From: Clostridiales bacterium 38_11
Lineage (GTDB): Bacteria > Bacillota > Clostridia > Tissierellales > Dethiosulfatibacteraceae
DNA: 34,731 bases
Assembly: GCA_001509345.1 (NCBI GenBank)
Contig: LGGM01000011.1
Location: forward strand, 1 to 34,731
Reading direction: 5' to 3'
This document shows positions 16,684 through 25,745 of the stretch, piece after piece. The notes beneath the pieces are model-generated. The model searched no databases and was not told the origin of the DNA. It saw nothing but the letters and a program-made list of their open reading frames with translations. How positions within the stretch are numbered: position 1 is the stretch's first letter; every line of letters starts with the position of its first letter. Made by a program: the position numbers and the translations under genes.

Positions 16684-17736
16684 ATGAAAGGCAGACTAAT
16701 ACTTGAGAATGGAATGATTTTTGATGGAGAGTGCTTTGGATATCTAAAAGACAGCATAGGCGAGGTGGTTTTCAACACTGGAATGACGGGATACCAGGAA
16801 ATCCTGACTGATCCTTCGTACTACGGACAAATTGTTGTGATGACATACCCGCTTATCGGAAATTATGGTATCAATTATGAAGATACTCAGTCAAAAAATG
16901 TGAAAGTAAGAGGTTTTGTTGTCAGAGAAACATGTCATTCGCCGAGCAATTGGCGGAATGAAATAAGCTTTGATGCATATTTAAAAGAAGAGAAAATTAT
17001 TGGTATCAAAGGACTGGACACCAGGCATCTAACAAAGGTTATCAGCAAAGAGGGAGCATTGAGGGGAATCATCACAACTGACAATTTGACTTATAATGAT
17101 GCTACGAGATTGCTTCAGACAAACCCGACTTTGAATGCGGTCAAATCTGTCACAACAAGAAACATTGAGAAAATTGAAGGGAATGGAAAGCATATGGCAA
17201 TCATTGATTTGGGAATAAAAAGCAATATTATCAAATCATTTAAAGACAGAGATTTTAGAATCACAATAATGCCTGCTTTTTCAACTTTTTCTGAGATTAT
17301 GGCGATTGAACCGGACTGTGTATTTCTTTCAAATGGTCCCGGAGACCCAAAGGAGCTTGCGAGTGTTATCGATACAGCGAAGAGAATTATTGGTAAAATT
17401 CCGATTACCGGCATATGTCTCGGACATCAGATAATCGCTCTGGCTTGTGGGGCTGATACGGAAAAAATGAAATATGGGCATAGAGGCAGCAATCATCCTG
17501 TGAAGAACTTAAAGAGCCAGCGTGTCACCATCACATCACAAAACCATGGCTACGTTGTTATCCAAAATACATTGCCAGATGATGTTGAAATCACACATGT
17601 CAATATGAATGATTTTACAATAGAAGGTATTAAAAATGAATCAAAAAAACTGATGAGTGTGCAATTTCATCCGGAAGCCAGCCCGGGGCCTGGTGAATCG
17701 CACTATATATTTGACGAATTCATGACATTGATGTAG
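16684..17736 (+). CDS. carA: Carbamoyl-phosphate synthase small (glutaminase) subunit
   Basis: Releases ammonia from glutamine and passes it to CarB. It has the N-terminal CPSase small-chain domain (1-150) and a class I glutamine amidotransferase domain with nucleophile C245 in GICLGHQ and the catalytic pair H329/E331 in QFHPEAS. The 350 residues are normal. The start ATG 16684 lies just behind GGAGGGG, itself abutting the attenuator T run. carB begins nine bases after its stop. The PyrR element points to control by pyrimidine supply rather than arginine. Confidence 0.97.
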   Translation: MKGRLILENGMIFDGECFGYLKDSIGEVVFNTGMTGYQEILTDPSYYGQIVVMTYPLIGNYGINYEDTQSKNVKVRGFVVRETCHSPSNWRNEISFDAYLKEEKIIGIKGLDTRHLTKVISKEGALRGIITTDNLTYNDATRLLQTNPTLNAVKSVTTRNIEKIEGNGKHMAIIDLGIKSNIIKSFKDRDFRITIMPAFSTFSEIMAIEPDCVFLSNGPGDPKELASVIDTAKRIIGKIPITGICLGHQIIALACGADTEKMKYGHRGSNHPVKNLKSQRVTITSQNHGYVVIQNTLPDDVEITHVNMNDFTIEGIKNESKKLMSVQFHPEASPGPGESHYIFDEFMTLM

Positions 17737-17745
17737 GAGGAAGCT

Positions 17746-20700
17746 ATGCCGTTAAATACAGAAATTAAGAAAGTATTGGTCCTCGGTTCAGGTCCTATCA
17801 TAATAGGACAAGCTGCGGAATTTGACTATTCAGGTACTCAGGCGTGCAGGGCATTGAAAGAAGAGGGCATAGAGACTGTACTGGTCAACAGCAACCCAGC
17901 GACGATTATGACCGATAAAGAGGTAGCAGACAAGGTCTATATAGAACCGTTGACTGTTGAATTTATAGAAAAAATTATCCGGAAAGAGAAACCGGACGCC
18001 ATTTTACCCGGAATGGGCGGACAAACCTCTCTGAATCTCGTTGTGGATTTGCATGACTTGGGCGTATTAAAAAAACACAACGTAAAAATTATTGGAACAC
18101 CTGTAGAGGCTATAAAAGTCGGTGAAGACAGGGAAAAATTCAGGCAATTGATGAATAATATGGGGCAACCAGTCGTACGGAGTGAGATAGTCCATTCAAT
18201 GGACGAGGGCCTAAAGGTCGCCGAACTGATGGGATATCCGGTGATAGCACGCCCTGCTTTTACTTTAGGTGGTTCAGGTGGAGGTATAGCTGATACCAAA
18301 GAAGAACTGGCCATTATTCTCTCGAAAGGGTTGAATTTAAGCCTAAACAGGCAGGTCCTGATAGAAAAGAGCATTAAAGGATGGAAGGAAATCGAGTATG
18401 AGGTGATGCGTGATGCCAAGGGCACCTGCATATCCGTCTGCAATATGGAAAACATAGACCCTGTTGGCGTTCATACAGGCGACAGTATTGTGACGGCACC
18501 TTCCCAAACCCTCTCTGACAAAGAGTATCAGATGCTTAGAACCGCTTCATTGGATATCATTGACAGGATAGGCATAGAGGGCGGTTGCAATGTTCAATTT
18601 GCACTGGATCCTTACAGTTTTGAATATATTGTTATAGAAATCAATCCCCGAGTCAGCCGGTCTTCCGCCCTGGCTTCCAAGGCGACAGGATACCCAATAG
18701 CTAAGGTCGCTACCAAGATAGCATTGGGTTATTATTTAGACGAGATAGAAAATTCTGTCACCAAAAAAACAAAGGCATGTTTTGAACCGGTTCTGGATTA
18801 TGTGGTGGTGAAGATACCAAAATGGCCTTTTGATAAGCTTCAAACCGACATCAGATTTTTGGGAACTCAGATGGCTGCAACTGGTGAAGTGATGGCTATC
18901 GGGAGCAATTTTGAAGCGGCACTACTAAAAGCGATCAGGTCACTTGAAAATTCGCAATATACTTTATGGAGTCAAAAGCACGATAAAATGTCGATCATGG
19001 AACTGAAAGAAAAAATGGATAAACCCTCGGATGAATTACTATATGTAACTGCAGAACTACTTAGAAGAGGCTACAGTGTCGCCAGGGTCAATGAAGTGAC
19101 AAAGATAGATAACTTCTTTATCAATAAAATACTGAACATCGTTGAAAATGAAGAGATCCTAAAGAGAATGAAATTGGAGGATTTGAATTATGATTGGTTG
19201 AAAAAAATCAAGAAATTGGGTTTTTCAGATAAAGGAATCTCTCAATTGTTGTCGTGTGAGCCGGATGCGGTTTTCAATAAAAGAATGCAATTAGGTATTG
19301 TTCCATCTTACAAGATGGTCGATACCTGCAGTGGTGAATTTGAGGCGGTATCGCCATATTATTACTCAACTTATGAAGATATAGATGAAGTTGCTGTCTC
19401 CGAGAAGGAGAAAATCATCGTGATCGGTTCAGGCCCTATCAGAATAGGACAGGGGGTTGAATTTGATTATTGCTGTGTACACTGTGTGCTTGCTCTGAAA
19501 GAGCTAGGGATTGAGACTATTATAATCAACAACAACCCTGAGACTGTCAGTACAGATTTCGATATATCAGATAGGCTCTATTTTGAGCCTTTAACAGAAG
19601 AAGATGTCTATAACATTATTTTGAAAGAGAAACCAAAGGGTGTTATTCTCCAGTTTGGAGGTCAGACGGCCATCAAGCTAGCAGCATTCATCGATAAAAT
19701 GGGAATCAATATATTCGGGACAACGTCAAGGCATATCGATATCGCTGAAAACAGGGAAAAATTTGATAGAATGCTTGAAAAAATCAACATTAAGAGACCC
19801 CATGGGAAAGGTGTCCGATCAGTCGAAGCAGGAAAAAAAGCTGCCATTGAAATTGGATATCCTGTTTTGGTACGACCTTCTTATGTGTTGGGTGGCCAAG
19901 GCATGGAGATCACTTATAATGAGACAGAGTTAGTAAACTATCTCAAATCTGCTTTCGACAAAGATACCAAAAACCCTGTGCTTATCGATCAGTATCTTCT
20001 CGGTAAGGAAATAGAGGTTGATGCTATCTCGGATGGCGACAACATACTGATCCCTGGCATTATGGAGCATCTTGAAAAAGCGGGTATCCATTCCGGCGAC
20101 AGCATATCTATCTACCCTCCCATTACAATCAGTGATGATATTATCAACCAGATTGTTGAGACAACTTCAAAAATTGCCAGAGAGTTATCAATAAAGGGTA
20201 TTATCAACATACAGTTTGTGGAATACGAGGGACAGTTATATATCATTGAGGTTAATCCAAGATCCAGTAGAACAGTACCCTTTGTCAGCAAAGTCACACA
20301 TGTACCGATGGTAAAGCTGGCTGTGAGGGCAATGATAGGTCAGAAATTGAAAGAAATGGGGTACGGCCTGGGTCTCTATAAATCTATCAATAAGACAATC
20401 GTTAAAGTACCGGTTTTCTCTTCCCAGAAGATATCTGGAATAGAGGTGAGCCTGGGACCGGAGATGAAGTCAACTGGTGAGGTTCTTGGGATAGGCAACA
20501 CATTTATCGAGGCTTTATACAAAGGCTTTCTAAGTGCAGGAATCAGATTCCCAGACAAGAACAAATTCATACTGGCGACTTTAAGACCTGAGGACAAAAG
20601 CAGATTCATCCCTATAGCAAGAAGATTTACAGACAAAGGTTATCGTTTGGCTTGCACACCAGGAACACATCTGACTTTAAAAGAAAACGGCATAGAGACT

Positions 20701-20958
20701 GAGTTGGTCAATAAAATAGGTGAGGATAACAACATTCTTCAGATGATACAAAGCGGGAAAGTCAGTATTGTCCTAAATACACCAACCAAAGCCAATGACA
20801 GCAGGAGAGACGGTTTCATCATTAGAAGAAAGGCAGTTGAAAATGGGGTTGATTTATTTACAAGCCTAGAAACGGTTGATGCGCTGTTAAGAGTCATCGA
20901 GTCTGATATTGATGAGAAAAACATAGATGTTTTTGAATCACAAGAAGTTTTTGATTGA
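17746..20958 (+). CDS. carB: Carbamoyl-phosphate synthase large subunit
   Basis: Makes carbamoyl phosphate from bicarbonate, ammonia and two ATP for pyrimidine and arginine synthesis. It has two homologous ATP-grasp halves: the first begins with [20 protein letters not shown] (about 14-33), the second with [20 protein letters not shown] (about 562-581). Then comes the MGS-like allosteric domain from about residue 930, the site of UMP and ornithine control. The length of 1070 residues is full. It follows carA by nine bases with GGAGG before the ATG. No frame break was seen. No clear terminator follows; the next element is tRNA-Sec. Confidence 0.98.
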   Translation: MPLNTEIKKVLVLGSGPIIIGQAAEFDYSGTQACRALKEEGIETVLVNSNPATIMTDKEVADKVYIEPLTVEFIEKIIRKEKPDAILPGMGGQTSLNLVVDLHDLGVLKKHNVKIIGTPVEAIKVGEDREKFRQLMNNMGQPVVRSEIVHSMDEGLKVAELMGYPVIARPAFTLGGSGGGIADTKEELAIILSKGLNLSLNRQVLIEKSIKGWKEIEYEVMRDAKGTCISVCNMENIDPVGVHTGDSIVTAPSQTLSDKEYQMLRTASLDIIDRIGIEGGCNVQFALDPYSFEYIVIEINPRVSRSSALASKATGYPIAKVATKIALGYYLDEIENSVTKKTKACFEPVLDYVVVKIPKWPFDKLQTDIRFLGTQMAATGEVMAIGSNFEAALLKAIRSLENSQYTLWSQKHDKMSIMELKEKMDKPSDELLYVTAELLRRGYSVARVNEVTKIDNFFINKILNIVENEEILKRMKLEDLNYDWLKKIKKLGFSDKGISQLLSCEPDAVFNKRMQLGIVPSYKMVDTCSGEFEAVSPYYYSTYEDIDEVAVSEKEKIIVIGSGPIRIGQGVEFDYCCVHCVLALKELGIETIIINNNPETVSTDFDISDRLYFEPLTEEDVYNIILKEKPKGVILQFGGQTAIKLAAFIDKMGINIFGTTSRHIDIAENREKFDRMLEKINIKRPHGKGVRSVEAGKKAAIEIGYPVLVRPSYVLGGQGMEITYNETELVNYLKSAFDKDTKNPVLIDQYLLGKEIEVDAISDGDNILIPGIMEHLEKAGIHSGDSISIYPPITISDDIINQIVETTSKIARELSIKGIINIQFVEYEGQLYIIEVNPRSSRTVPFVSKVTHVPMVKLAVRAMIGQKLKEMGYGLGLYKSINKTIVKVPVFSSQKISGIEVSLGPEMKSTGEVLGIGNTFIEALYKGFLSAGIRFPDKNKFILATLRPEDKSRFIPIARRFTDKGYRLACTPGTHLTLKENGIETELVNKIGEDNNILQMIQSGKVSIVLNTPTKANDSRRDGFIIRRKAVENGVDLFTSLETVDALLRVIESDIDEKNIDVFESQEVFD

Positions 20959-21015
20959 ATATTCGCTTGTTTATTTATACAGCTAACTATGGTAGAATAT
21001 ATCTATAAAATATGA

Positions 21016-21021
21016 TATACT
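21016..21021 (+). promoter_or_regulatory. Possible -10 element for tRNA-Sec
   Basis: TATACT lies 12 bases before the first base of the tRNA, which would give a very short leader. The matching -35 position holds only TAGAAT, a poor match, so this is tentative. Confidence 0.35.
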
Positions 21022-21033
21022 CTGATTTTGCAT

Positions 21034-21130
21034 GGGAGTAAATAAGTGCTGGTGTGCTTCCTGGTCTTCAAAACCTGTGTGGGGTGTTGATAGCATCCTG
21101 GGTGGGTTCGATTCCCACCTACTCCCGCCA
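21034..21130 (+). tRNA. selC: tRNA-Sec (anticodon UCA), CCA encoded
   Basis: The shape is diagnostic of tRNA-Sec. The acceptor GGGAGTA (21034-21040) pairs with TACTCCC (21120-21126), followed by G73 and CCA. A six-pair D stem AAGTGC/GTGCTT has the four-base loop TGGT. The anticodon loop CTTCAAA has TCA at 21068-21070. There is a long variable arm GGGTGT/GCATCC (21082-21098), and a T arm with the loop TTCGATT. The total of 97 bases is far longer than an ordinary tRNA. The eighth acceptor pair expected in bacterial tRNA-Sec is A41-position against C (21041/21119), a mismatch; C21119 can instead pair with G21101 to give a six-pair T stem. One U-U mismatch lies in the anticodon stem. It supplies the tRNA for the selDAB products encoded upstream. 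Confidence 0.97.
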
Positions 21131-21151
21131 ATAAGTTTAAGGAGCTTTATA

Positions 21152-21520
21152 TTGGTTAACAATAATATTATGGTTTGTGTCACGCAACAGAAAACATGTG
21201 AAAGACTTATAGAAAAAGGGAATGGACTTCTTCAGAACAATGATGACCAATTATTTGTAATGCATGTAGTCAATGAAAACGACAAATTTTTGAATGATTA
21301 TTCGGATGGAGATGCTTTGGAGTACCTCTTCGGCATCACTAAGGTCTTGGGAGCAGAATTGATAGTCAGAAGATCAAAGAATGTAATCAACACAATGGTC
21401 GAATTTGCAAAAAAAAATGAAATTGGAACGATTGTAATGGGTAAGTCTCCAAATAAGAAAAATCCTTTCGAAGAAAAACTGAGAAAAAAATTGGAAGATG
21501 TAGAAATACTGATTGTGTGA
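21152..21520 (+). CDS. Universal stress protein-like (KdpD-type Usp domain)
   Basis: Small cytoplasmic protein of the Usp fold. It opens with IMVCVTQQKTCERLIEKG, the pattern seen in the Usp domain of KdpD and related clostridial proteins, and ends with the beta-strand and loop EIGTIVMGKSPNKKNP, where other Usp members have the nucleotide-binding glycine motif. TTG 21152 is chosen because AAGGAG lies at 21139-21144; the same frame is open back through the tRNA gene, but that part cannot be protein coding. This gives 122 residues. It directly follows selC, possibly on the same transcript. Function unknown beyond the fold. Confidence 0.72.
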   Translation: MVNNNIMVCVTQQKTCERLIEKGNGLLQNNDDQLFVMHVVNENDKFLNDYSDGDALEYLFGITKVLGAELIVRRSKNVINTMVEFAKKNEIGTIVMGKSPNKKNPFEEKLRKKLEDVEILIV

Positions 21521-21532
21521 AGAAGTGATTAT

Positions 21533-21835
21533 ATGAATATTTTTAGCCGTTTGAAATCTGTGCTCAGATTGTTGTTTAACAGTAGGATCAGGTTTGTAGA
21601 TAAAATACCGATTATTTTAATGCTGTTTTACATATTAAACCCGATTGATCTGATTCCTCTACCTGTTCTGGGATTTGGAATCTTAGATGATCTGGTTGTT
21701 TTTGTAGTATTGTTAAAGCTGGTAGATAGAACACTTTTGAAATACTATAATGAGGAAAAAAAAGATTTGGATCCTGATCATATTATTGTTGATGTAGATT
21801 ATGAAATTGATGAAAAAGATGATTCGGAGTTATAA
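21533..21835 (+). CDS. YkvA/DUF1232 family small membrane protein
   Basis: A 100-residue protein with the DUF1232 signature: ILNPIDLIPLPVLGFGILDD (about 39-58), that is, the YxLxPIDLIPD...GxLDD motif, in a hydrophobic hairpin. The tail is strongly acidic (EEKKDLDPDHIIVDVDYEID). ATG 21533 lies 12 bases after the Usp-like gene, so the two are probably co-transcribed. The family is widespread and uncharacterised; I assign no function. Confidence 0.85.
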   Translation: MNIFSRLKSVLRLLFNSRIRFVDKIPIILMLFYILNPIDLIPLPVLGFGILDDLVVFVVLLKLVDRTLLKYYNEEKKDLDPDHIIVDVDYEIDEKDDSEL

Positions 21836-21874
21836 ACTCTTTTGGAATAGAATAATGGAAAACGAGGTGGCCAG

Positions 21875-23296
21875 ATGGGATATTTAAACAACTATGATGT
21901 AAAAGAAGTAGTTTTTGAAAATAGTTTTCAGAGGGTATCATTGTGTGTCAACAATCAAAACAACACGGAATTTTTCAATAACATCATATTGAGCCCAAGG
22001 ATAATCGAGCTGCTGGATATCGATTTATTGACAGATGTAATGCCAAATGTACTTGCAGCAGGCAGAAATGATGACCGGGCTTATATCGCGACACCAGTAC
22101 TGGATGCCATCACACTCACAGAATATATCAATACAAATACGCTGAAAATGAGACAACAGCTTGATTTGACGACAAGTTTACTGACAGAGTTCGAAAAGAT
22201 TGAGGTTTTTGCCGATCTAATTCAAGAGGCCATGACAGGCCCAGATAATGTGTTGGTTATTGACGGTAAAATCGAATTCAAGAATTTGCTAAGATTCAGT
22301 CAGAGCTATGATATAAGCGAGAGTTTGTTGGTCCGACAGGCTGGCAATTATATCCATTGTATTTATACAGGTGAGTTCATAAATGAATTTAATATTTCAG
22401 AAAGATTACCGCCTGATATAGCAAGATTAGTGGTTCGATGCTATTCAAACCAATATTTGAACATATCTCAAGTGATTGAAGCATTCAAACATTCATCCAC
22501 CTATTCTCTTGTTCTGGTTACCAACAACAAAACACCCGATACCGATTTGCTGTTGAATGATGATGACAGCTTTGAGAGAGATGAAACATTAACGGATAAT
22601 GATCCGGTTTTTTTTGAAGCGTTAGAAAGTCCATTGGAAGAAACGGATCAGATGGCTTTCGGCAGGGAAAAATTAAGATTGATGGCAATTGTGGCAATCA
22701 TTATTATACCACTGATGATACTTTTTTTAAGTCGATGCGGAAACAATGAGATTGAACAACCTACAGAGACGGGCAACGCAAGTCAGACTGAAACGACTGT
22801 CAACCCATCGGGAGAAAATGGTGAAAGCAATAACAATGCCAGTGATCTCCCTGAAACAATCAATGACTTTTTCAGCAAAGAGCTGATAGAGCTTACAAAT
22901 GGATCCACTACAGCTGACATAGATTTTTCAAGATACTATGATGGTTATACCGCGTTAATGATAAAAAACGATACTGAAAAAAATCAGAAGACCCTTTTTG
23001 CAGTTGTGGATCTGAACAATGAAAAATTCAGGTACCTTAAAGAACGGGAGGTTGGAATCACCCTTAGGCTAAGCAGTGATGCTGATAATCTGGAGGGTTC
23101 GGTCATTATGGAAGTAGTTGAAAACAATAGCATCGTTTCATACTCCAATCAGAAGATGACACTGAACAGCACGAATTGGAAGCTCAATCTGACAAGCATT
23201 CAATTGGGAAACGCCGACAGAATAGATATGTATTTCGAATATACATCTCCATATTCAATTTGGATTGACGGAATTGAGATAGATATATTAAAATAA
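21875..23296 (+). CDS. Unrecognised membrane protein: kinase-like N-terminus, one membrane helix, external beta-rich domain
   Basis: 473 residues, ATG with GAGGTGG before it. Residues 1-205 read like a degenerate protein-kinase lobe: RAYIATPVLDAITLTEYINT resembles the hinge and helix D, and PDNVLVIDGKIEFKNL resembles the catalytic-loop NxxxxxxGxxxxxDF segment, but there is no HRD, no DFG and no glycine loop, so it should be inactive. Residues 205-266 are an acidic linker, and 267-286 form a single membrane helix. A low-complexity Thr/Asn/Ser/Glu linker (290-325) follows, then a domain of about 140 residues (335-473) of alternating strands ending WIDGIEIDIL, like the jelly-roll domains that bind sugars or line cell-surface proteins. 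The layout recalls EssB-type pseudokinase membrane proteins, but I claim no homology. A terminator follows, so it is not part of the ABC operon behind it. Confidence 0.6.
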   Translation: MGYLNNYDVKEVVFENSFQRVSLCVNNQNNTEFFNNIILSPRIIELLDIDLLTDVMPNVLAAGRNDDRAYIATPVLDAITLTEYINTNTLKMRQQLDLTTSLLTEFEKIEVFADLIQEAMTGPDNVLVIDGKIEFKNLLRFSQSYDISESLLVRQAGNYIHCIYTGEFINEFNISERLPPDIARLVVRCYSNQYLNISQVIEAFKHSSTYSLVLVTNNKTPDTDLLLNDDDSFERDETLTDNDPVFFEALESPLEETDQMAFGREKLRLMAIVAIIIIPLMILFLSRCGNNEIEQPTETGNASQTETTVNPSGENGESNNNASDLPETINDFFSKELIELTNGSTTADIDFSRYYDGYTALMIKNDTEKNQKTLFAVVDLNNEKFRYLKEREVGITLRLSSDADNLEGSVIMEVVENNSIVSYSNQKMTLNSTNWKLNLTSIQLGNADRIDMYFEYTSPYSIWIDGIEIDILK

Positions 23297-23317
23297 GTGA
23301 AATTTCACTTATTTTTT
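23292..23317 (+). terminator. Terminator after the kinase-like membrane protein
   Basis: AATAAGTGAA and TTCACTTATT (23292-23301 and 23304-23313, joined by AT) are a perfect inverted repeat followed by a T run to 23317. The left arm overlaps the last codons of the gene. Confidence 0.75.
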
Positions 23318-23321
23318 CTAT

Positions 23322-23341
23322 ATTCAGGAACTTTCCTGAAT
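23322..23341. promoter_or_regulatory. Perfect 20-base palindrome, possible operator of the ABC efflux operon
   Basis: ATTCAGGAACTTTCCTGAAT has nine-base arms around CT. There is no T run behind it, so it is not a terminator. It overlaps the expected -35 region of a weak promoter whose -10 would be TATGAT at 23356-23361, and ends 38 bases before the ABC ATPase start. A dimeric repressor site is the simplest reading; a hairpin in RNA is the alternative. Confidence 0.45.
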
Positions 23342-23379
23342 TGCTTACGTCTATATATGATGTCACAGGAGGTGTTATT

Positions 23380-24084
23380 TTGAGTGTTATCGTTATGAAA
23401 GACATATCAAAAGAGTATAGAATAGGACAAATCAGATTGAATGCCCTTAAAAACATAAATCTTGAAATTATAAATGGAGAGTTTATATCAATTATGGGGC
23501 CATCCGGATCTGGAAAGTCAACTTTATTGAATGTTATCGGATGCCTTGATAAGAGTTCAAGCGGCACCTATTTTCTGGATGGAAATAGTGTAGAAACAAT
23601 GAACGACAATCAATTATCGGAAATTAGAAATAGGTTTATCGGATTTGTTTTTCAAAGCTTCAATCTATTGGGTGAATTGAATGCCTTAAGAAATGTCGAG
23701 ATTCCATTGATCTATAGAGGTATCAGAGGAAAAATAAGACGGGAAATGTCAGAACAAGCCCTTGAAAAAGTTGGATTGAAGGAGCGGATGAAGCATCTTC
23801 CCTCACAACTCTCAGGAGGTCAACAACAACGTGTTGCTATAGCCAGAGCATTGGTGGGAAATCCCTCAGTCATTCTGGCTGATGAACCGACAGGAGCACT
23901 GGACAGTACTACCGGCAATAATATTATGGATTTATTCACACAATTGAACGAGGATTTGAATATGACTATCGTTCAGGTAACACACGAAGAATCAATTGCT
24001 GCCTATGGAAAGAGAATCATCAGATTGATTGATGGTGAAATCAATAAAATCGACTTTAATGGTGTATTGGAGGGAAAAAAATGA
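23380..24084 (+). CDS. MacB/LolD-type ABC transporter ATPase
   Basis: Energises the export complex formed with the next two genes. It has Walker A GPSGSGKS, Q-loop in FVFQSFNLL, signature LSGGQQQRVAIARALVG, Walker B VILADEPTGALDS and switch His in VTHE; this is the typical subfamily for lipoprotein, peptide and drug export ATPases. TTG 23380 is chosen because AGGAGG is at 23367-23372 at seven-base spacing; the frame is open upstream to 23341 through the palindrome. About 234 residues. Its stop overlaps the adaptor start by four bases (ATGA). Confidence 0.93.
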   Translation: MSVIVMKDISKEYRIGQIRLNALKNINLEIINGEFISIMGPSGSGKSTLLNVIGCLDKSSSGTYFLDGNSVETMNDNQLSEIRNRFIGFVFQSFNLLGELNALRNVEIPLIYRGIRGKIRREMSEQALEKVGLKERMKHLPSQLSGGQQQRVAIARALVGNPSVILADEPTGALDSTTGNNIMDLFTQLNEDLNMTIVQVTHEESIAAYGKRIIRLIDGEINKIDFNGVLEGKK

Positions 24085-25727
24085 TAAAAAAGTATATTCC
24101 TATCATAATAATACTGGTTTTGGTGGTTGTGGGCGGGTACTATGCAATAAACCAATTAATGCCTAGTACGGACGAAGAAGGCACACCAAAAACCACTTAT
24201 TCCACATCCCCAGTATTCAGAGGTGATATAAATGTTGGCGTTAATACCTCAGGTCAGCTTAATGCTTCCTATGGAGGAGGTATAAGAGTACCTCAAATTA
24301 CAGATCCGGAATTTGGTGGAGTTTCATTTACCATAGCAGAATTCCTAGCTGAAGAAGGAGCTTCTCTTAAAATGGGAGATCCTGTATTACGACTCACATC
24401 AACTGACTTGGATAATCGGATTACTGATTTGAAAACCGATCTGGAAACCAAAAGAGATTATCTTGCTCAACTTCTGGGTATTGATGTGAGGAATATTGAA
24501 AGTGTCAATCCATATGATGGTATTGTGATCATTTCACCTATCGCCGGCAGAGTGACAGAGTTAAGTGCTGTGGAAGGCGAAGAGCTAGGCAGCCTAATTG
24601 CAAATATTATCAATGATTCTGAATTCAAAATGTCCTTTAAAGCCAAAGAAAATGAGTATCCATCTCTTTATGAGGGCCAGCGAATTTTACTCAAATTCCC
24701 GTATTTTGAGGGTTATTACGAGGGTTTTATAGAATCCTTGAATCCCAACCCTGTGCCGGATGATACCGGAGAGTTTGGATTGAGCTATGTTCACTGGGGC
24801 GTCATCAAGGCCAAGAACCCAGGTCTCATCCAAACCAACATGGTAGCCTCCGTTAGTACCGCGACATCTCCCACATCCAATCTTCCAGATACTACTTTGG
24901 TAGATCAGGGCAGAGTGACAGGATATGTCAATGAGAAAAGAATCTATAAGAGCGCAATATCTTCTGAAGAGCTTGTTGTGACGGATGTATTGGTCAATGA
25001 AAGGGATTATGTAGAAGCCGGTCAGGAAATTGTCAGATTGGCAGGTGCAGAAGTCAGACTTATGATACAGGGCAGATTGGATGAGATCAATAATATCAGA
25101 CGGACGATTCAGAAAGCGGAAGAACTGAAAAGCAATCTGATTGTGACCGCCCCAATGGATGGTGTAGTTGCAGGATTTTGGAGAACACAAGGTGAGACCA
25201 TTATGCCTGGCGAATGGGTAGGAGACATATTCAACACTGGTAACATGATGGTCTGGACAGAAGTGGATGATATTGATGTGGTCTATATCAGACAAGATGC
25301 CCCTGTAGTTGTTACAGTGGACGCATTGCCAGGTGAAGTGTTTGAAGGAAATGTAACAAGAGTGTCCCAATCAGGCAAGGATTCCAGTGGCATCATCAAG
25401 TATTCCGTGGAAATCGGAGTAAGCGGTAGTGGAGCATTAAGGCCTGGTATGCTTGCTCAATGCTTTATTGATGCGGGAGAATCTTTAGGGACTTTGCTGA
25501 TACCGATTGAAGCGGTATTTGAAGAAAATGGTATGCCTAAAGTAGAGATATTGAGAGAGGATGATACTGTGGTTGCAGTGACAATAGAAACAGGACTGAT
25601 CAATTACAGATATGCAGAGGTTTTGTCAGGGCTTGAAGAGGGAGATCAGGTCATAACCGGCAGCAGTTCCGATCTACTCCCTAGCCAGCATATAAAAGAC
25701 TCTGATAGCATACTGCCTAATAATTAA
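24081..25727 (+). CDS. Membrane-fusion/adaptor protein of the ABC efflux system (HlyD/MacA family), duplicated core
   Basis: Adaptor that sits outside the membrane beside the MacB-type permease. It has an N-terminal membrane helix (about 5-22), then lipoyl-like and beta-barrel segments. The core appears twice: 148-220 (IVIISPIAGRVTELSAVEGE ... VNEYPSLYEGQ-type barrel) and 353-428 (LIVTAPMDGVVAGFWRTQGE ... TVDALPGEVFEGNVTRV) follow the same strand order. Each is preceded by a short helical stretch (110-133 and 327-350) instead of one long hairpin. A MacA-like C-terminal domain (about 440-530) ends the protein. The 548 residues compare with roughly 370-420 for a usual MacA or YknX. In a Gram-positive cell no outer-membrane partner is expected. 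Confidence 0.88.
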   Translation: MIKKYIPIIIILVLVVVGGYYAINQLMPSTDEEGTPKTTYSTSPVFRGDINVGVNTSGQLNASYGGGIRVPQITDPEFGGVSFTIAEFLAEEGASLKMGDPVLRLTSTDLDNRITDLKTDLETKRDYLAQLLGIDVRNIESVNPYDGIVIISPIAGRVTELSAVEGEELGSLIANIINDSEFKMSFKAKENEYPSLYEGQRILLKFPYFEGYYEGFIESLNPNPVPDDTGEFGLSYVHWGVIKAKNPGLIQTNMVASVSTATSPTSNLPDTTLVDQGRVTGYVNEKRIYKSAISSEELVVTDVLVNERDYVEAGQEIVRLAGAEVRLMIQGRLDEINNIRRTIQKAEELKSNLIVTAPMDGVVAGFWRTQGETIMPGEWVGDIFNTGNMMVWTEVDDIDVVYIRQDAPVVVTVDALPGEVFEGNVTRVSQSGKDSSGIIKYSVEIGVSGSGALRPGMLAQCFIDAGESLGTLLIPIEAVFEENGMPKVEILREDDTVVAVTIETGLINYRYAEVLSGLEEGDQVITGSSSDLLPSQHIKDSDSILPNN

Positions 25728-25745
25728 TGATGGGGTGTGAGATTT

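Noticed and set aside
17937-18455. A 172-residue open frame opposite carB
   Set aside because: Antisense shadow; carB is complete and conserved through this stretch.
20959-21015. A terminator after carB
   Set aside because: ATATTC and GAATAT could pair weakly (20960-20965, 20995-21000), but the loop is long and no T run follows.
21032-21151. An open frame runs through the tRNA-Sec gene into the Usp-like gene
   Set aside because: The tRNA fold is complete and certain, and a TTG with AAGGAG at the correct distance follows it, so the coding part begins at 21152.
24687-25370. A 227-residue open frame opposite the adaptor gene
   Set aside because: His/Cys/Tyr-rich antisense shadow of a clear coding region with no family features.
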